From positions 2,232,001 to 2,296,000 of the forward strand of contig JAACJO010000001.1 in assembly GCA_013368445.1 (NCBI GenBank): 64,000 nt of DNA. Reading direction: 5' to 3'. Made by a program: the position numbers and the translations under genes. The stretch is from Leucocoprinus leucothites. Its lineage: Eukaryota; Basidiomycota; Agaricomycetes; Agaricales; Agaricaceae. The notes under the pieces are model-generated. The model saw nothing but the letters and a program-made list of their open reading frames with translations. It was not told the DNA's origin and did no database searches. Shown piece after piece: positions 45,103 to 57,769 of the stretch; the stretch's first letter is position 1, and the number at the start of each line of letters is the position of its first letter.

Positions 45103-47988
45103 TTAAATGGAGGCGCGGTATAAGGACGCGTAAGAGCCGTCCTTGGCGAGGAGCTCTTCGTGGGACCCAAACTCGGTTATAGTCTAAGAATTCACCAAAG
45201 AATTCATCACGACGAGAAAGAGAAAACACAATGGTCAATCAATAGTCAATTATCCAGCGCAGGTACAATCGCGCCGGCGGAAAGAGGACTTACCCCATTC
45301 TCCATCATAGCCACTTTGTCTGCGCGCCGTGCTGTCGAGAGGCGGTGGGTAATGAATATAACTGTCTTCAATCTTTCTCCGGTAGGTGTCTTGGAGATCT
45401 TGGTGATGGTATCGAATATTTGACTTTGCGCGTGGGCGTCAAGGGACGAGGTCTATTTTGAGAAGGAGGGAAAGAAAAAGGAAGAAAGGGGAACCCATCA
45501 GTTCATACCAACATGAGTTTCTGCGACACGCGCCAAAAATAGCGCCGTGAAAATGTAGGACACCACATACCGGTTCATCAAATACCAAGAGGTCAACTTC
45601 AGGTTCTGTGGCTCTCATGAATGCGCGTGCGATTGCAACCCTTTGCCACTATTGAGATAACCGAGTTAGTATCACATCGTTATTGCCACAGCAGGAGAAA
45701 CAAGGCAAGAGAACCAACGTAAATACTCACTTCGCCCCCGGATAAACCATGTCGCTGTTGATGGTTGTAGCCCATCATTCCAGGGTACGAGATAGAGTCA
45801 AACCCTGGTGTCTCCAACACGGTCATGAGGCCCTTTGGCAGCGACCGAACAAGTCCATCTGCTTCAGCAAGATGGACAGCTTGAGTGATCGCAGGCCTAT
45901 ACCCCACTTTTTCGATGTTCCCAAACCCGACATTTTCCTTGACGGTCGAATTGAATTTGGAAAATCCCTGGAACACAGCGCTGGTATGTTTATGGTAATC
46001 TGAAGGATCAAGTAACCTAATGTCAACCCCGTTGACATTTAGTGATCCCTTGTCAAAGTCCAGGATTCGGAGCAGCACTTTCGCAAGTGTTGATTTGCCT
46101 GTGTTTAAAATGTGGATTTTTTGAGTAAGCCTATTGCTTTAAGGGAGTGGAAAAACCCGTACCCGAGCCGTTTAAGCCGACAATTGCTAGCGTTTCACCC
46201 GCGCCTACTGAGAGGCTGATGTTTTTCAAGGCAGGTTCGGCCGAGCCTGGGTATGAATAAGAGAGTCCCCTACGAAAAATTTGATTCATTAATGGGCTGC
46301 GGCAAAAACCGTTTTATACGCACTTGACGTCCAAACTAACTCCGCCAGGTTTTTGTACATATTGAATTGGGTCCTGATCTTTAGGTTGCAGTCGTGGCTT
46401 AAGCTCCAGGCTCGCACAGAAAGCGGACATTAAGAAAATTCCCTGAAATGCCATCTGTGTGGTGGTAACCAGGCCCCTTGACGCATAGATGATCGATTGG
46501 ATCGAAGTCCGGTAGACTGTAATTGAACCAAGACAGGTGGAAGAACTCTTGAGTAAGAATAGTAGAGGTATCTGTGTGATATCGGTTTGATGTAAGTCAC
46601 TCCAAGCGTCAAGCTTTGATCGAAAGTGGCCAAGATACGCACGTTCTGGACGGCAGTAATTAACTCCGTCAGGTTATACTGTGCGAGGTGGGAGGTTTGA
46701 TACGGCTGTGTTGCCTCAGCTTCAAGAATTACTCTCCTAGCGCTCGACCACGACTTCAATATCCACTCTCCCAAGCCGAAGAGGGCAATTTCGGGCCGGT
46801 AGGAGTCACTGTAAGCTAGATTCCTCATTTTTTCGAGCCTGTCTGCGGCACGAGCTTCTTTGGTTGTCGTTCGAGGATCGGGAGGGTTAACGGGAACATT
46901 ATACCACGAGAGGAATGTTGGTAGGAGAGCTGAGAGAATAGACAAGATAAGAATGCCACACTGCGAGGGACAACTCGTGAGAGAGATGATAAGAAAGAGA
47001 TGGGACAGAATTTCGGTTGAAAGGGAAATGATTTGCAAGAAATCCAGCGGCGAGAGGAACCCGAAGCCTGTACCGCTGAATGACCGCGAAAACAGATCGG
47101 ATTCCTGTAATAAGTCGCGCACAGTGGGGTCCGTCAGTGTTGGCACATCGAGCCGAACGCGGTGTTCCATCTGTTTGTATTCGATATAGAAACGCGCCGA
47201 TTCGAGTACGACTCTCTCATTTGATGCACTGATGACGCGGTGACGGTTGTCAACTTCCCAGGTATAGTGTGAACACAGAGACTCACGCAATAGCATCCAA
47301 AGAGCCTTCCAGCAGCCTTCGGAAGACCTCCATGAATAAGAGACAGAGAAGACGTGACCATGTGAAGGAGTCTGAGGCAATCAGAGCGTAGAGCTAGTAT
47401 GAGGAACAATATTAGCACAAGGACGTCGTGATCAACGGAAGACAGACCTCGTCAACGATCAGAGCCTAAAAGATGAAGTAAGAAAAGGCAAGGGAAGGGT
47501 ATGACTCTAGAAGAAAGGGAAAGTGCGAACCTGGGAGTAACCTCGGATTGCTGGGAAAAGGCTCCTTGCTATGTTGAGCGATACCATGAGAGTGGTTCTC
47601 AATGGGTTGAGGCTCCACAAGGACTTGAGCTGAGGCATCAAAAACAAGTCAGAGGCACCAAACGACGTGTATCAGGTGGTTAACAACAACGCACAAATGC
47701 ATAACTGGTGCGACGGGTGACAAAGAGAGCCAGTCGGGTATTGGCCGTGTTGAGTGCTCGCTGCGCCCCTGGGACGAGTAAGTTTCCGTCGTGTCCCGGA
47801 ACCTTCCTGGACGCGAGCCAGGCGTCGAAGACAGAGTCTGGCAAATCCTCGAGAGCGGGTCTATGCTTAGAAGTGTCGCGCATGGGGCGTGGGTGAGAGA
47901 GAATATGTGCAGGAAAGCGAAGGCATTGGGCAGCAAGGGTATGGTACATGAGAGAACAGCACCAAGAGAGAGGATCTCGTTGATGCAT
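45103..47988 (-). CDS. ABC half-transporter (one membrane domain, one nucleotide-binding domain)
   Basis: Start chosen at ATG 47988; the N-terminus reads DTSKHRPALEDLPDSVFDAW and VPGHDGNLLVPGAQRALNT. After an intron come LKSLWSLNPLRTTLMVSLN and FPAIRGYSQ, ALIVDE, then LYALIASDSFTWSRLLCLL. The membrane domain continues through ESARFYIEYKQMEHRVRL, DPTVRDLLQESDLFSRSFS and several hydrophobic helices at 47060-46880. The ATPase domain is complete: Walker A IVGLNGSGKSTLAK, Q-loop AVFQGFSKF, signature HGLSGGEWQRVAIARAF, Walker B LLVFDEPTSSLD and H-loop ITHRLST, ending EELLAKDGSYASLYRASI. About ten introns. This is a basidiomycete family of half-transporters; substrate and membrane are unknown. Confidence 0.88.
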
Positions 47989-48349
47989 TGGTGGCGGGGT
48001 CTTAAGTGGTGGCCCTCACTGACTGGACCAGGAAGGAGAAAGTGTCGTCAGAACATGGATTATATATGAAATTCGGCGGTCTTTCATATCCGTATGATTG
48101 CAGTGCTGGAGAGTCGGGACAGAGAACTCACTGCACAGGATGATATGCGCATATGGTCAAAGCGACCCAATACTTAGTACACAAGTCCACAAACAACCCG
48201 CCGGTCTTCTCCCCATTTGGCATGCACCGCCACTCGTCTGACACTTGATCGAATCAGATCTCATTCAGGCACGTGCTCTCACCCACCCAATTTGGTATGT
48301 TATTTCGCCTCTTCCTCCGCGAAAACTATTTCCTTGCTCTCCGCTCGAC
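47989..48349. other. Divergent intergenic region, about 360 nt
   Basis: Promoters of the ABC transporter gene and of FOL2. The minus-strand gene could begin slightly upstream of the ATG I chose. No gene was seen. Confidence 0.45.
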
Positions 48350-49491
48350 ATGACGGACACTGACATGTCAAACCCAGGCAGGCTTCTTGAGTCTCTCCAA
48401 GAGCTCAAGATACATCAGGAAGCCCATGCCAGTGACACCGCAACTGTCTCTTCACCAGATGCCAGCAGCACCCAAGAAAAGGATGAGGGGCAGCAGGAGC
48501 AGCCCTACCCACGTAGACCGCATTCGCGTGACGGTTATGGCTTCAGGAAGTCTGGGGTTAACACTCCGCATAACCCTGACCAGGCCGATTCAGGATCAAG
48601 CCACCGTCGTCTGGACGAACTCGTACCAGATCCCAACGGACTTGGCTGGCCAGGCAAGTACCCGTGACTCAACTACACCTTGTTTGGAGCTCTGACATGC
48701 TTCTGCACACACAATAGCCAAGTCTACAGTCTCACGCTTGAATGCGACCCCTGCAGAGCGTCTTGCCCGGGAGCGTAAAATGGCATCGGCCGTTCGCACT
48801 ATTCTCGAATGCATCGGAGAAGATCCCGATCGCGAAGGTTTATTGAGAACACCCGAGCGATATGCTCAAGCTATTATGTGGATGACAAGGGGTTACGAAG
48901 AACGCCTTGCCGGTATGAACTTTCCACCATCCAAGCCGAATACCATATATTCTCATTACCGTAAATGACAGATGTCATAAACGATGCTATATTTGCTGAA
49001 GACCACGACGAGATGGTACTGGTCAGAGATATTGAAATCTCTAGTCTTTGTGAACATCACTTGGTGCCCTTCACTGGCAAAGTGCGCCTAGAACTCATTT
49101 GACTCTAATGACTAACACTTCATGACACATCAGATTGCAATTGCGTATATTCCCAACCGACTCGTCCTTGGGATTTCTAAACTCGCTCGTATAGCCGAAA
49201 CCTTCAGTCGCCGTTTGCAGGTGCAAGAACGTCTTACCAAACAGATCGCCATTGCTGTGCAAGAGGCCATTAAGCCTCGAGGTGTTGCTGTTGTGATGGA
49301 AGCCACGTATGTCTACCAATAATCAGACCTAGACTTGCCTAATACTAACACTGATTTTCAGCCACCTGTGCATGACCATGCGTGGCGTTCAAAAGCCAGG
49401 TGCTATTACGACAACATCCTGCATGTTAGGCTGTTTCCGAACACAGCAAAAAACGCGGGAGGAATTTCTTACACTGATCAAGGGCCGATGA
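48350..49491 (+). CDS. FOL2: GTP cyclohydrolase I
   Basis: Converts GTP to 7,8-dihydroneopterin triphosphate, the first step of folate and biopterin synthesis. Exons: 48350-48653, 48718-48912, 48972-49081, 49134-49306 and 49362-49491, in phase, about 303 residues. A disordered, family-specific N-terminus of about 120 residues ([19 protein letters not shown]) precedes the enzyme: [37 protein letters not shown] and [30 protein letters not shown], then [19 protein letters not shown]. The zinc ligands (Cys and His in LCEHH, Cys in HLCM) are present. The first intron uses a GC donor (cag|gcaagt). Confidence 0.95.
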
Positions 49492-49678
49492 ACTTGCGTA
49501 TTTCTGGACGCTTTCTAGCGATTCAACTCGCCCATGCAGGATTCAACTCACATTAAGGAAATGCTGGAGTTATCAACTAACTTATTTTTCATCATTTAGG
49601 CCGGGAAAGCCTAGCAGAATATGTCATTATATATCCAGAATAGTTGTACAATACTCGGAGGAATGCTAGGATGCATAA

Positions 49679-52600
49679 TTAATCTTGTCGTCCACGGTTT
49701 CGGTCACCCGCAGAAGGATCGATTGGTAGCACCTTACGTGCAAACCCATGTGAGTTACTTGAAGCATTGGAGGGCTGTGATGGCTGGTTAGGATATCGAT
49801 TGCGGTTGATGCGGGGCCTTTTGGTTTGAGTGCCTTCTCCCGGCCCCGAAGGTAGCTCATGTGTCTCTTTTTCGCGATCTACCAAACCGATCTTAATGAT
49901 CCTCTCACTATCAGTCCCATAATCAGCACTTACCAGAAACCGTCCGCTTCCTCCCACTGCCGTCACGATCATCATCACGTCTTGACGACGAACTTTCACC
50001 AACTCGATAACTACTTGGGCCCTGTGGCGGAGGGTGTGACAACCCAGACTCCTTCTCGCTTATTCTTGACCTTAAACTGTTCGCGGCACGAGAGGGATCG
50101 GGCGCGGTGGGAGCATTCAGTGGCGGACCTTTGGGTTGATCACGGCCGTCTCGGTGGCGATCACGTCCAGAGCTAATCTCCCCCTTATTGTTACGTTCCC
50201 CACTACCACCACCACCGGCCATCGCCCGTGGCGCAGAGGGTGTTGGTGGTGCGCGCGCTTTCGGAGCATCAGGTATTTTCTTCTCAGCAGCAGGCTGAAG
50301 CAAACAGGTATAAGAACATTCAAGAAAATCAGGAGTGCCGGATAGCTAACGAACCTTATCTGGGACGGGTCCACGATTGTCTCCATCGTGCACATCGCGG
50401 TCCTTCCGCTTGCGTTCCGAATCTCGGTCCCGCTCGTCCTTCTCAGATGGGCGTCTGCGATCGTCGCGATGGGCTTCTTTGCGTGAACTACGTTTAGACC
50501 CGCGTTCAGGCTATAGAAAATGTTAGATACTCTCGCTCGCAATTGAACAATGCTACATACATCATCTTCTGTCGGACGACGCCGCTTTCCAAGCGACTCT
50601 TCAGAGCCAGCATTACCATTACGATTTCGTGGGTCAGGACGCGCCAGGGTATTACGTTCATCGCCAGTGACAGGTGTATTGGTACCACTTGGCTGGCTTC
50701 TTGCTTCCTTGCGGTCCCTATCACGGTCTTTGTCATCCCTCCTATGGCGGTCCCTATCTCGGTCGCGTTCCCTGTCTCTGTCTCTGTCGCGCTCGCCGCC
50801 CTTTTCACGATCACGATCCCCATGACCATGCCTATCCCTTCCTCGATCCCTTTCTCTGTCTCTTTCATCCCTGCCTCCGTCCCTATCTCTTCCTCTATCC
50901 CTCCCACTCCTCTCACTTCTGTCATGGGTAAGACTGTCACGCCTCGCCATACTTGAGCCATGTTCGCGACCTTCTTGTCTACCCTCGCGCTCCGAACGTT
51001 TGGGCTCATCTTGTCTTGAGCGGCCCCCACTTCCTTTGCTATCATTACTATGATTACGAGTTCCTGGACGACTTATAGGTGAAGGCGACCTAACGCGAGG
51101 CGAAGGCGCCGCTGATCCGGCCTGACTATGTTGTGACTCGGACCTCTCAAGTCGGGGAACAGTCGACCTTGCACTTTCACGTAGCTCATGCGCGGATGCG
51201 GTTTGACTTGGCACGGAGGGTGGAGGCATGTTCGCATTACTTGGTTCACCAGGGCGGCTAGATCGTGGAGGCTCTTGGGTTTCTCTAAGTTGCTGCTGTG
51301 AGGGGGGAGGGAGATTGGATCTGGGCACATCGGAATGAATCATCGGACTGCGACGATGGCCGGGTCCAGTAGGCAAGGCATCCGAAGGGCGAAGAGGGGG
51401 TGGTGTAGGCACATTTCGGTGGTCGGTTGTTGTGTCCATCTTTACTGGTGCTGGGCTTGGCCGAGGAGAATCTCGTACATCTGTGCGAACCCTCCTGACA
51501 ACCTCGGGCCGAGGGATACTGGATGACTAGTCAATGGGCTATTGAAGAGATCGAAGGACAATGTCTTACTTTTCGACAGGAATTTTTGACGGCAGTGCAT
51601 TTTCTGATGGTTTTTCTGGAGTAGGCATTGTAATTGTGGGTTGTGTCGATGGTAAATTATTGGCCGTGGACTGGGCTGTGGCACGGGGACCGGAGGGAGT
51701 TGACGAAGGAGTATGTGAAGGTCGAGGAGGAATATTGAAAGTGCCGTTCTGCGCTTGGGGGCCTGTCGGAGGTCCATTACGAGGTTTTTCCGGTATAGGT
51801 TGAGGTGTTCCTGAAGATGGCCTTTGGGGAACGGCTCCATTCACCTGTTTCTGAGCGACCCAGGTCAGACGACTTCGTACCAGTTATATATGGAACTGGA
51901 TCTACCTTGGGACTAGCCTTGGCTGCCCCCCACAAATGTTCCCGTTTCTTGAGACTGGCTGAATAGCTATGAAATTTTGAGTGATGCATAAGCCTGAAGT
52001 GAAGGAGATACATACGCCTTCCCGAGGATTTTGAGATCACCGCGTTGTTCCTTCTCGAGCAATTGATCTACAGCTTTATCGATCTCAGCTCCATAAGTTT
52101 GGACAACAGCCAAGGGGAAAACGGGAAGTATTTCCTTGAGGACAATGATAGCATTGTAGACGTGCATGTATTCATCGGTTTGAATACATTCAATGAAAGC
52201 CTATTCAACCCGGTTCAGGCATATCGAAGAATTTCAACACAAAAAATGACAAACCTTGGCCAGTTTACGATGCCACTTGCGAACAATAGTCATGAGCCCA
52301 TCATGTTTCAAGATATCCGGAACACTGCCAGGTTTGTTCGCCATGCTCCTTTGGAAACCTGGGTGGAATACAACCTGACCATTCTTTGTTGTCTGATTGT
52401 CTTGCTCATAGAGGTGCTTGTTTTTGTACCAATTCAATGTATCCGACAAGATACCACGCAAGAAGCGTCCTATGAATAATCTCAGCAACAATGTCGGTGG
52501 TGTTTTCGAGAGACATTACCGTAGTTCCGAGCCTCGTACTCGCTGCAAGAGAATATGACAACCTTGACGTGTTCACCCAGTAACTATAATCTCGGTCAAG

Positions 52601-55600
52601 GTCTTGCCTACACAGGCTTTATGGAAGGCTTACTCTGTCATACAATGCAAGTGTATGAAAGCCCGGAGTGCCCATTGTGTGCAATACCTTGATGAACTGG
52701 GCACAGAAATCGGCATCCATAGGAGAAAGTAAGCACCGAGGTTGTATACAGTGCTCAATGATGGAGGTAACCAAGTGAGCGGATTTTGGTATCGCTACGT
52801 ATAGCTTTAGTACATGGAAGGTTGTAAAGTTGAAACCCAGACTCACTATGAGCAAACCAATGAGGTTTCTCGCGAGCCAAGCGTTTGAGGGTGAACGAAC
52901 GCGAATCACCCTGCTCCTTGAGTTCCTCTGACAGAAGCTTTGCGTACGAGTTATACTTGTCTCGGCGTTGACGATGGATGATAGCAGTGAGTCGCCTAGT
53001 CCTGTCGGAGGACCGATCTGCGGAGATATACTTGGAATCCTCCTGCCGACTCAGGTTTCGCAAATTCGTCCCTTCTTCAGCGTATCGGGCAGTTGGTGGG
53101 GCAAGATCATACATCGACAACTGCCAGAAAGTAAGGTAAAACCCAGGACTGACCGCTGTTAGCTGATGGTGCAACAGTAGAAATTGATCAGTCTTACCCA
53201 ATGACATCATATGCATTTCCTGGAGCTACCTTTCGCAGGTCGTCGAAATACTGAGCCAGTTCCGGAAGCCAGGGATTCTGCGTTTATATCAGGATGCGCA
53301 CACTTGAGATTTATCAATTAGGCCATACCTCAGGCGTCCGGGAAATTTCTGCTTTGATAGTATCAACATCCGTGGAGGTTACACCTTCCATTGGTGCTAG
53401 GTCAGTTGTTGCGGCCTTTTTGTCCGAGGCTTCTGGCGTTGAGGATGGGGCGCCTAGAGCTGGGGAGGCGATACGAGAGTTGGTATTTGAAGGTTCACGT
53501 TTGGCAGTCAAAGCAGCTTTCAACCGTTTCTCTGCTTCTTCGGCTTCCTTTCTTTCTTGATCTCGTGCAACCATCGCTTGATTCTAAGTGATACATCAGA
53601 CCGCGACTACGATTGAGTCAGCACAATTAGCTTACCAGTAGGGCAACATGCCATACAGGACGATATATTTGCATGCAAATAGGTGCGCATATCCCATACT
53701 TTTCTCCCAGTTCAGCCAGCGAAGGTAGGACTTGTGTCGCGTACACATCAGGTGGGATGGCCAGCGGAGAAGTGAGCAATTCCAGATATTGAAGCATTAC
53801 ACCATGGGTCTGGTAATGACATCAGTAACATATACTAGGAGGGTTGGGAGAGCGCAACTCTCACAGCGTCGAAGAGACTGGCTAGAGACTTAAGATGTGC
53901 ATCTTGAGCCCTAAATACACAAGCTTGCCGTTGCTGAGCGACTTGTACAAGTAGAGGAAGAGCCAAGGACGGTGCTTCCAAGAGACTCCTCCCCAACCTC
54001 TGAGGACCTTTGAGGTTCGATTCGCTCGTGTCAAGCCGAGCCCCACGAGTTTCAGAAGCTATTGCTTCTATACGAAGGATAGGTCCTCCTGCCATAGCCG
54101 CAATTTGTGCTTCAGACAAGCTAGGCAATGGTTCAATCCCAGCCATCTTCCAGATCAGTTCTCGAAGGACAACAATTTCGGTAGTCTGGCCACTTTGGAG
54201 CTGATGGGCAACATAGTTCAACAGAGGGCTCAGCTCGGCACTATAACGACGGAACAGCATCCCAGTGAAAGAAGCAAGACCTAGAGGACAATATGAGAAA
54301 CGTGAGATGCGGTAACAAGATATAACTTACTCTGTAGCCAATCGGCTGTGTTGACGCCATCATCCTTGACTCTGTTCTTATTTGGATTCGCAAGTGCATC
54401 CAACACGATGAAAACCAGAACGTCGAAACCCATATTCGTGACATAACGTAGTGCCTGGATGACGACGCTAGCAAGATTATCGTATGCCATGATCTGGTTA
54501 ACGGCATTCTGGAAAAATATACAAGGGTTAGAATGGGCCAGCTTCGCCACGGGGCCCGAGAGGGCGTCAGTGGAGTTGTGAGAAAGCCGCCGAAGAATTC
54601 CTTTTGATTCTCTGTCAGCCTGCACAAAGCGAATTTTAAGCTCTGGGTGGCTTTTGTACACTTGTGTCTTCCATTCGCCGTACAGCTGCCATCGGGCTTC
54701 TTGGGGGAAGTGACGAATGATACTCCAAACCTCCACGGTGCAGACAGCATTGCCACGGATCAGAGGCAGACCTGGAATAAGGTAGGTGCGCAAAATCTTG
54801 AACCAGAAAACTCGGATAGGGTTTGTACGGTCAGGCTTGCCCACGGGTTTCTTCGTATGCGGATCGATTGGAGGATTCTGTAAGATCAGTTGAGGTAAGG
54901 TGTATGGTCTATTGACCCAGGCGAGTAAACGTACTGTCGGTTGCAAATGTTGTCGTCCGAGGCGAAGGAATTTGGTCAAGAATAACGGGTCTCGCGATAT
55001 GTGGATGCCAATGAAATGCATGATAGGTTCGATAACGTCTTCAAGGTCATCTAATGTTGTTGTCATCGGAACTCGATCTGCCCAGTCAGGGAAAAAGAAC
55101 AAGAAATCGGTGCTACTAGTACTAGGGGGAGTGGGTGCCCATAGTGTGAGTAGAGGTTTTCGAGCGACAGGATGCATAGCACCAGATGGACCAAAGCGTG
55201 ACCGCGGCTCGAGGAAATTGATATTTCGTTGCTTATTGGCCATAGTATCGTAGAAAGGCTCGAGAGAGTGCTTCAGAATACGCAATAGCAGGTCTGCAAG
55301 TTCGGGGAATACATCTACGACCCAAGGGAACTTGGTCAGGATCGCAAATGCTGGACGGAGCGCGCCAACGGAGAGAAGCGCATGAAGCAACCCAATTTTC
55401 TGATTCGTGTTTTTGACTTCAATCTTTTTGTTCTCCTGCGTCGTGGCAGCCTTGGCCTTGCCCTGTGACGACGGACCAGACTCCAAAGGCGCCGCCATTG
55501 CTAGTAAGCTCATCTTAGCCCCTGCAATCCTGGTCTGGACATTGTCGAGATACTCCTTGCGGGTCAGCTCCATGTTATCCTCAGAGGGGGAAAGCTGCGC

Positions 55601-57053
55601 GTCAATGAGCTCAGGAGTTGTGGCATATGATAGGATAACATACGTGAGGATATATGTCCTCTAACGAGATGAATCTCTCGCGTATTAGGATTGCTGTGGT
55701 GAGATACAAGCTTTTGGGTGTCGTATCCACAATTTCGGGAGTCTGGAGGAACCGGTCAGAGAAACATGGCATACAACATAAACAAATACATTACCTGATA
55801 ATAAGCATATTTGAACCCGAGAACTTGAGACAATACTCTGGAACTCTTGGGATCTGTAATGTCTCCCCCATTCCAAGAACTCTCTTCGGCGATAGTGAGC
55901 ACCTCATCCAGGCTTTTACCCTTGTATGAGACTGGCGTAGGGTTGGGAGAGGGATCAGTGTCCATGGCGGCGTCCCCGGAGACAGGGTCTACCCTCCTTT
56001 GATATGATGCCGCCCAAGGTGAGAAGGACAATAGTGCAAGAAAGAAGGTATAATGGGTGGCAAGGTTGGATGAGAGTACGTCAAGGATAAGGTCGAGTGC
56101 CCTGTTGGGGTCGAGATCGAACTTTCCAATGAGACTGATGACTTTTCCCCAGACATGACTTGCGCGAGCATGAATATCTTTGTAGGTTTCCGTTGGCGCC
56201 CCCGTTGCAGGGGAATGAGGAGGCCCCATGCCACTTGTCAGTTCAATGACAAGTTTACTATAACCCTCAGACTGCTCCCGTAAAAGGTTGAACTTGTTCT
56301 GCTTGTAGCTGTAGGGCAAAATGTTAAAATGTAATCTCCAGTATTCCACTGCCGGACACGCACAAAAGTCCCGTCCTCATCCGAATCTCCTTCTTTCCCA
56401 TCATACCCTCATCTGCTATAAGCCCTACACTAGCCAGGACGCTGAGGTCCAAGCGTTCCCTACAAGATTCCGGTGAAATGATACGAAGTTCCTGTGTACC
56501 TGTGAGTCGCAAACGCGGACAGACTCTGAGCATGTGACGCGTACCAGAAGCCTCTTCACAATGGTATGTAAGCCTTCCTTATCTTTCTCTGCATTCTGTT
56601 TCGCTGCCTTGACTTTTTCTGCCGCATCCGTCGCGACAGAGTCTCCTGTACTCAGGGCGACCTTGGCATCGGCCAAGACTTCATCCAAAGCTGCATCAAT
56701 AGACCATATCATGTCAACGAGATGGTCTCCCAGCGTCGCCACACAAGAGCTGCTCTGTTGTGACGAAGACGAGGGAAGAGAGTCGACGACCGCCTTGACA
56801 AAGTCGATGAACTGCGTTTGCGAGAGCGCGGGCTTAGAGGACCATGTCGAAAGAACAGACGTCAGGAGCGCGTGGTATGCGGTTGTCAGAGTGTCCAGCC
56901 CGCTTGGGTCACAATGTGGTTGTGCGAGGATGTTTCGACTGTGGCGACAATGAATACGAAGCAAGGTCGCATACAAACGAAAACTCACCATTCAGATTCA
57001 CCACCCTTAGTCCAGTTCGCCACGCATTTGCGTACCGTGTCTATAACATTCAT
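49679..57053 (-). CDS. THO2: THO complex subunit 2 (THOC2)
   Basis: Largest subunit of THO/TREX, which couples transcription to mRNA packaging and export in the nucleus. The start is ATG 57053 (MNVIDTVRKCVANWTKGG), spliced to CRNILAQPHCDPSGLDTL. Many exons cover 7.4 kb. Recognisable THO2 blocks in order: QTQFIDFVKAVVDSLP, KLVIELTSGMGPPHSP, FDLDPNRALDLILDVLSSNL, KIGLLHALLSVGALRPAF, CTVEVWSIIRHFPQEARW, IMAYDNLASVVIQALRYVT, MLFRRYSAELSPLLNYV and RELIWKMAGIEPLPSL. The C-terminal 600 residues are disordered, with Pro/Ser-rich parts and a long Arg/Asp alternating block, and end RKVLPIDPSAGDRNRGRQD. I did not fix every exon boundary. Confidence 0.9.
50700..50920 (-). repeat. RD/RDRE-coding repeat in the THO2 C-terminal tail
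   Basis: The minus strand encodes many tandem Arg-Asp and Arg-Glu dipeptides with Gly and Lys interruptions. THO2 tails bind nucleic acid in yeast; the mixed-charge block probably serves the same role or drives nuclear speckle partitioning (inference). Confidence 0.75.
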
Positions 57054-57769
57054 TTCAGGTCGTAAAGACCGTGAGAGGTGAGAAGTGAGAGTGGTTTATG
57101 GCTAACTGTTGCGAGAATGCTACAGACCAGCTCAACGTGCCTTTGGTTATGGCGCCGCAATTGGTGACGGTTGTTTCATTGCTTGCTGTACCTTTAGAAA
57201 CAAATAATCACGTAATCACCTTACATCACAAAAAGAAGCGCACAAAGAGCACCCGGAAGTACTTAAGCGAAGAGTTTATTTGGCGTCATCACCCCTCGCA
57301 CGAATGATGACAAGTACCCTATTTCATTCTACCATACGGATTTGTTGCTCTCAAATTTCTCGGGGCTTGGAGTGACCTTGTCAAATACGACAACAGAGTA
57401 TGCAATCATATGACAAATACTTGGCTGGCCAGTTCTCTCGAGATGGCGAGGGTTTTCTATCTCCTCGCTGGAATCGATTCCAGTCTTTCAACAAATATCT
57501 CACGGACTGTAGCAAGTGGATTACCCCCGTGCGACTATTACATCTCCCACACAAGGGCTTGGTACGGACAAAGTATTGGCGTGAACACTTGATCTCGGGA
57601 ATGTTTTGTCGACAGATTTTGACATACGGAGAATCTTCTCTCTACGTGATTGTTTCGTCGGAGTTGATGGCTAGACGTCAGTACATCATATACACACGAT
57701 CACAACAAATTCCCGTGGAATTGGTATAAAACCAATGGAGCCGTCGAGGGAAATTCCCTAGAGTTCAGC
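57054..57769. other. Divergent intergenic region, about 720 nt
   Basis: No gene was recognised; the plus-strand frame at 57400-57729 has no family resemblance. It holds the THO2 promoter on the left and the glycosidase promoter on the right. Confidence 0.5.
57725..57731 (+). promoter_or_regulatory. TATA box of the GH105-like gene
   Basis: tataaaa lies 45 nt before the ATG at 57770, one of the few canonical TATA boxes in the window. TATA promoters in fungi often mark regulated genes, consistent with a substrate-induced glycosidase. Confidence 0.5.

Noticed and set aside
48654..48717. Reading through the FOL2 GC-donor site as a truncated gene
   Set aside because: The downstream exon carries the whole catalytic domain in matching phase, so an intron with a GC donor is far more likely than a pseudogene.
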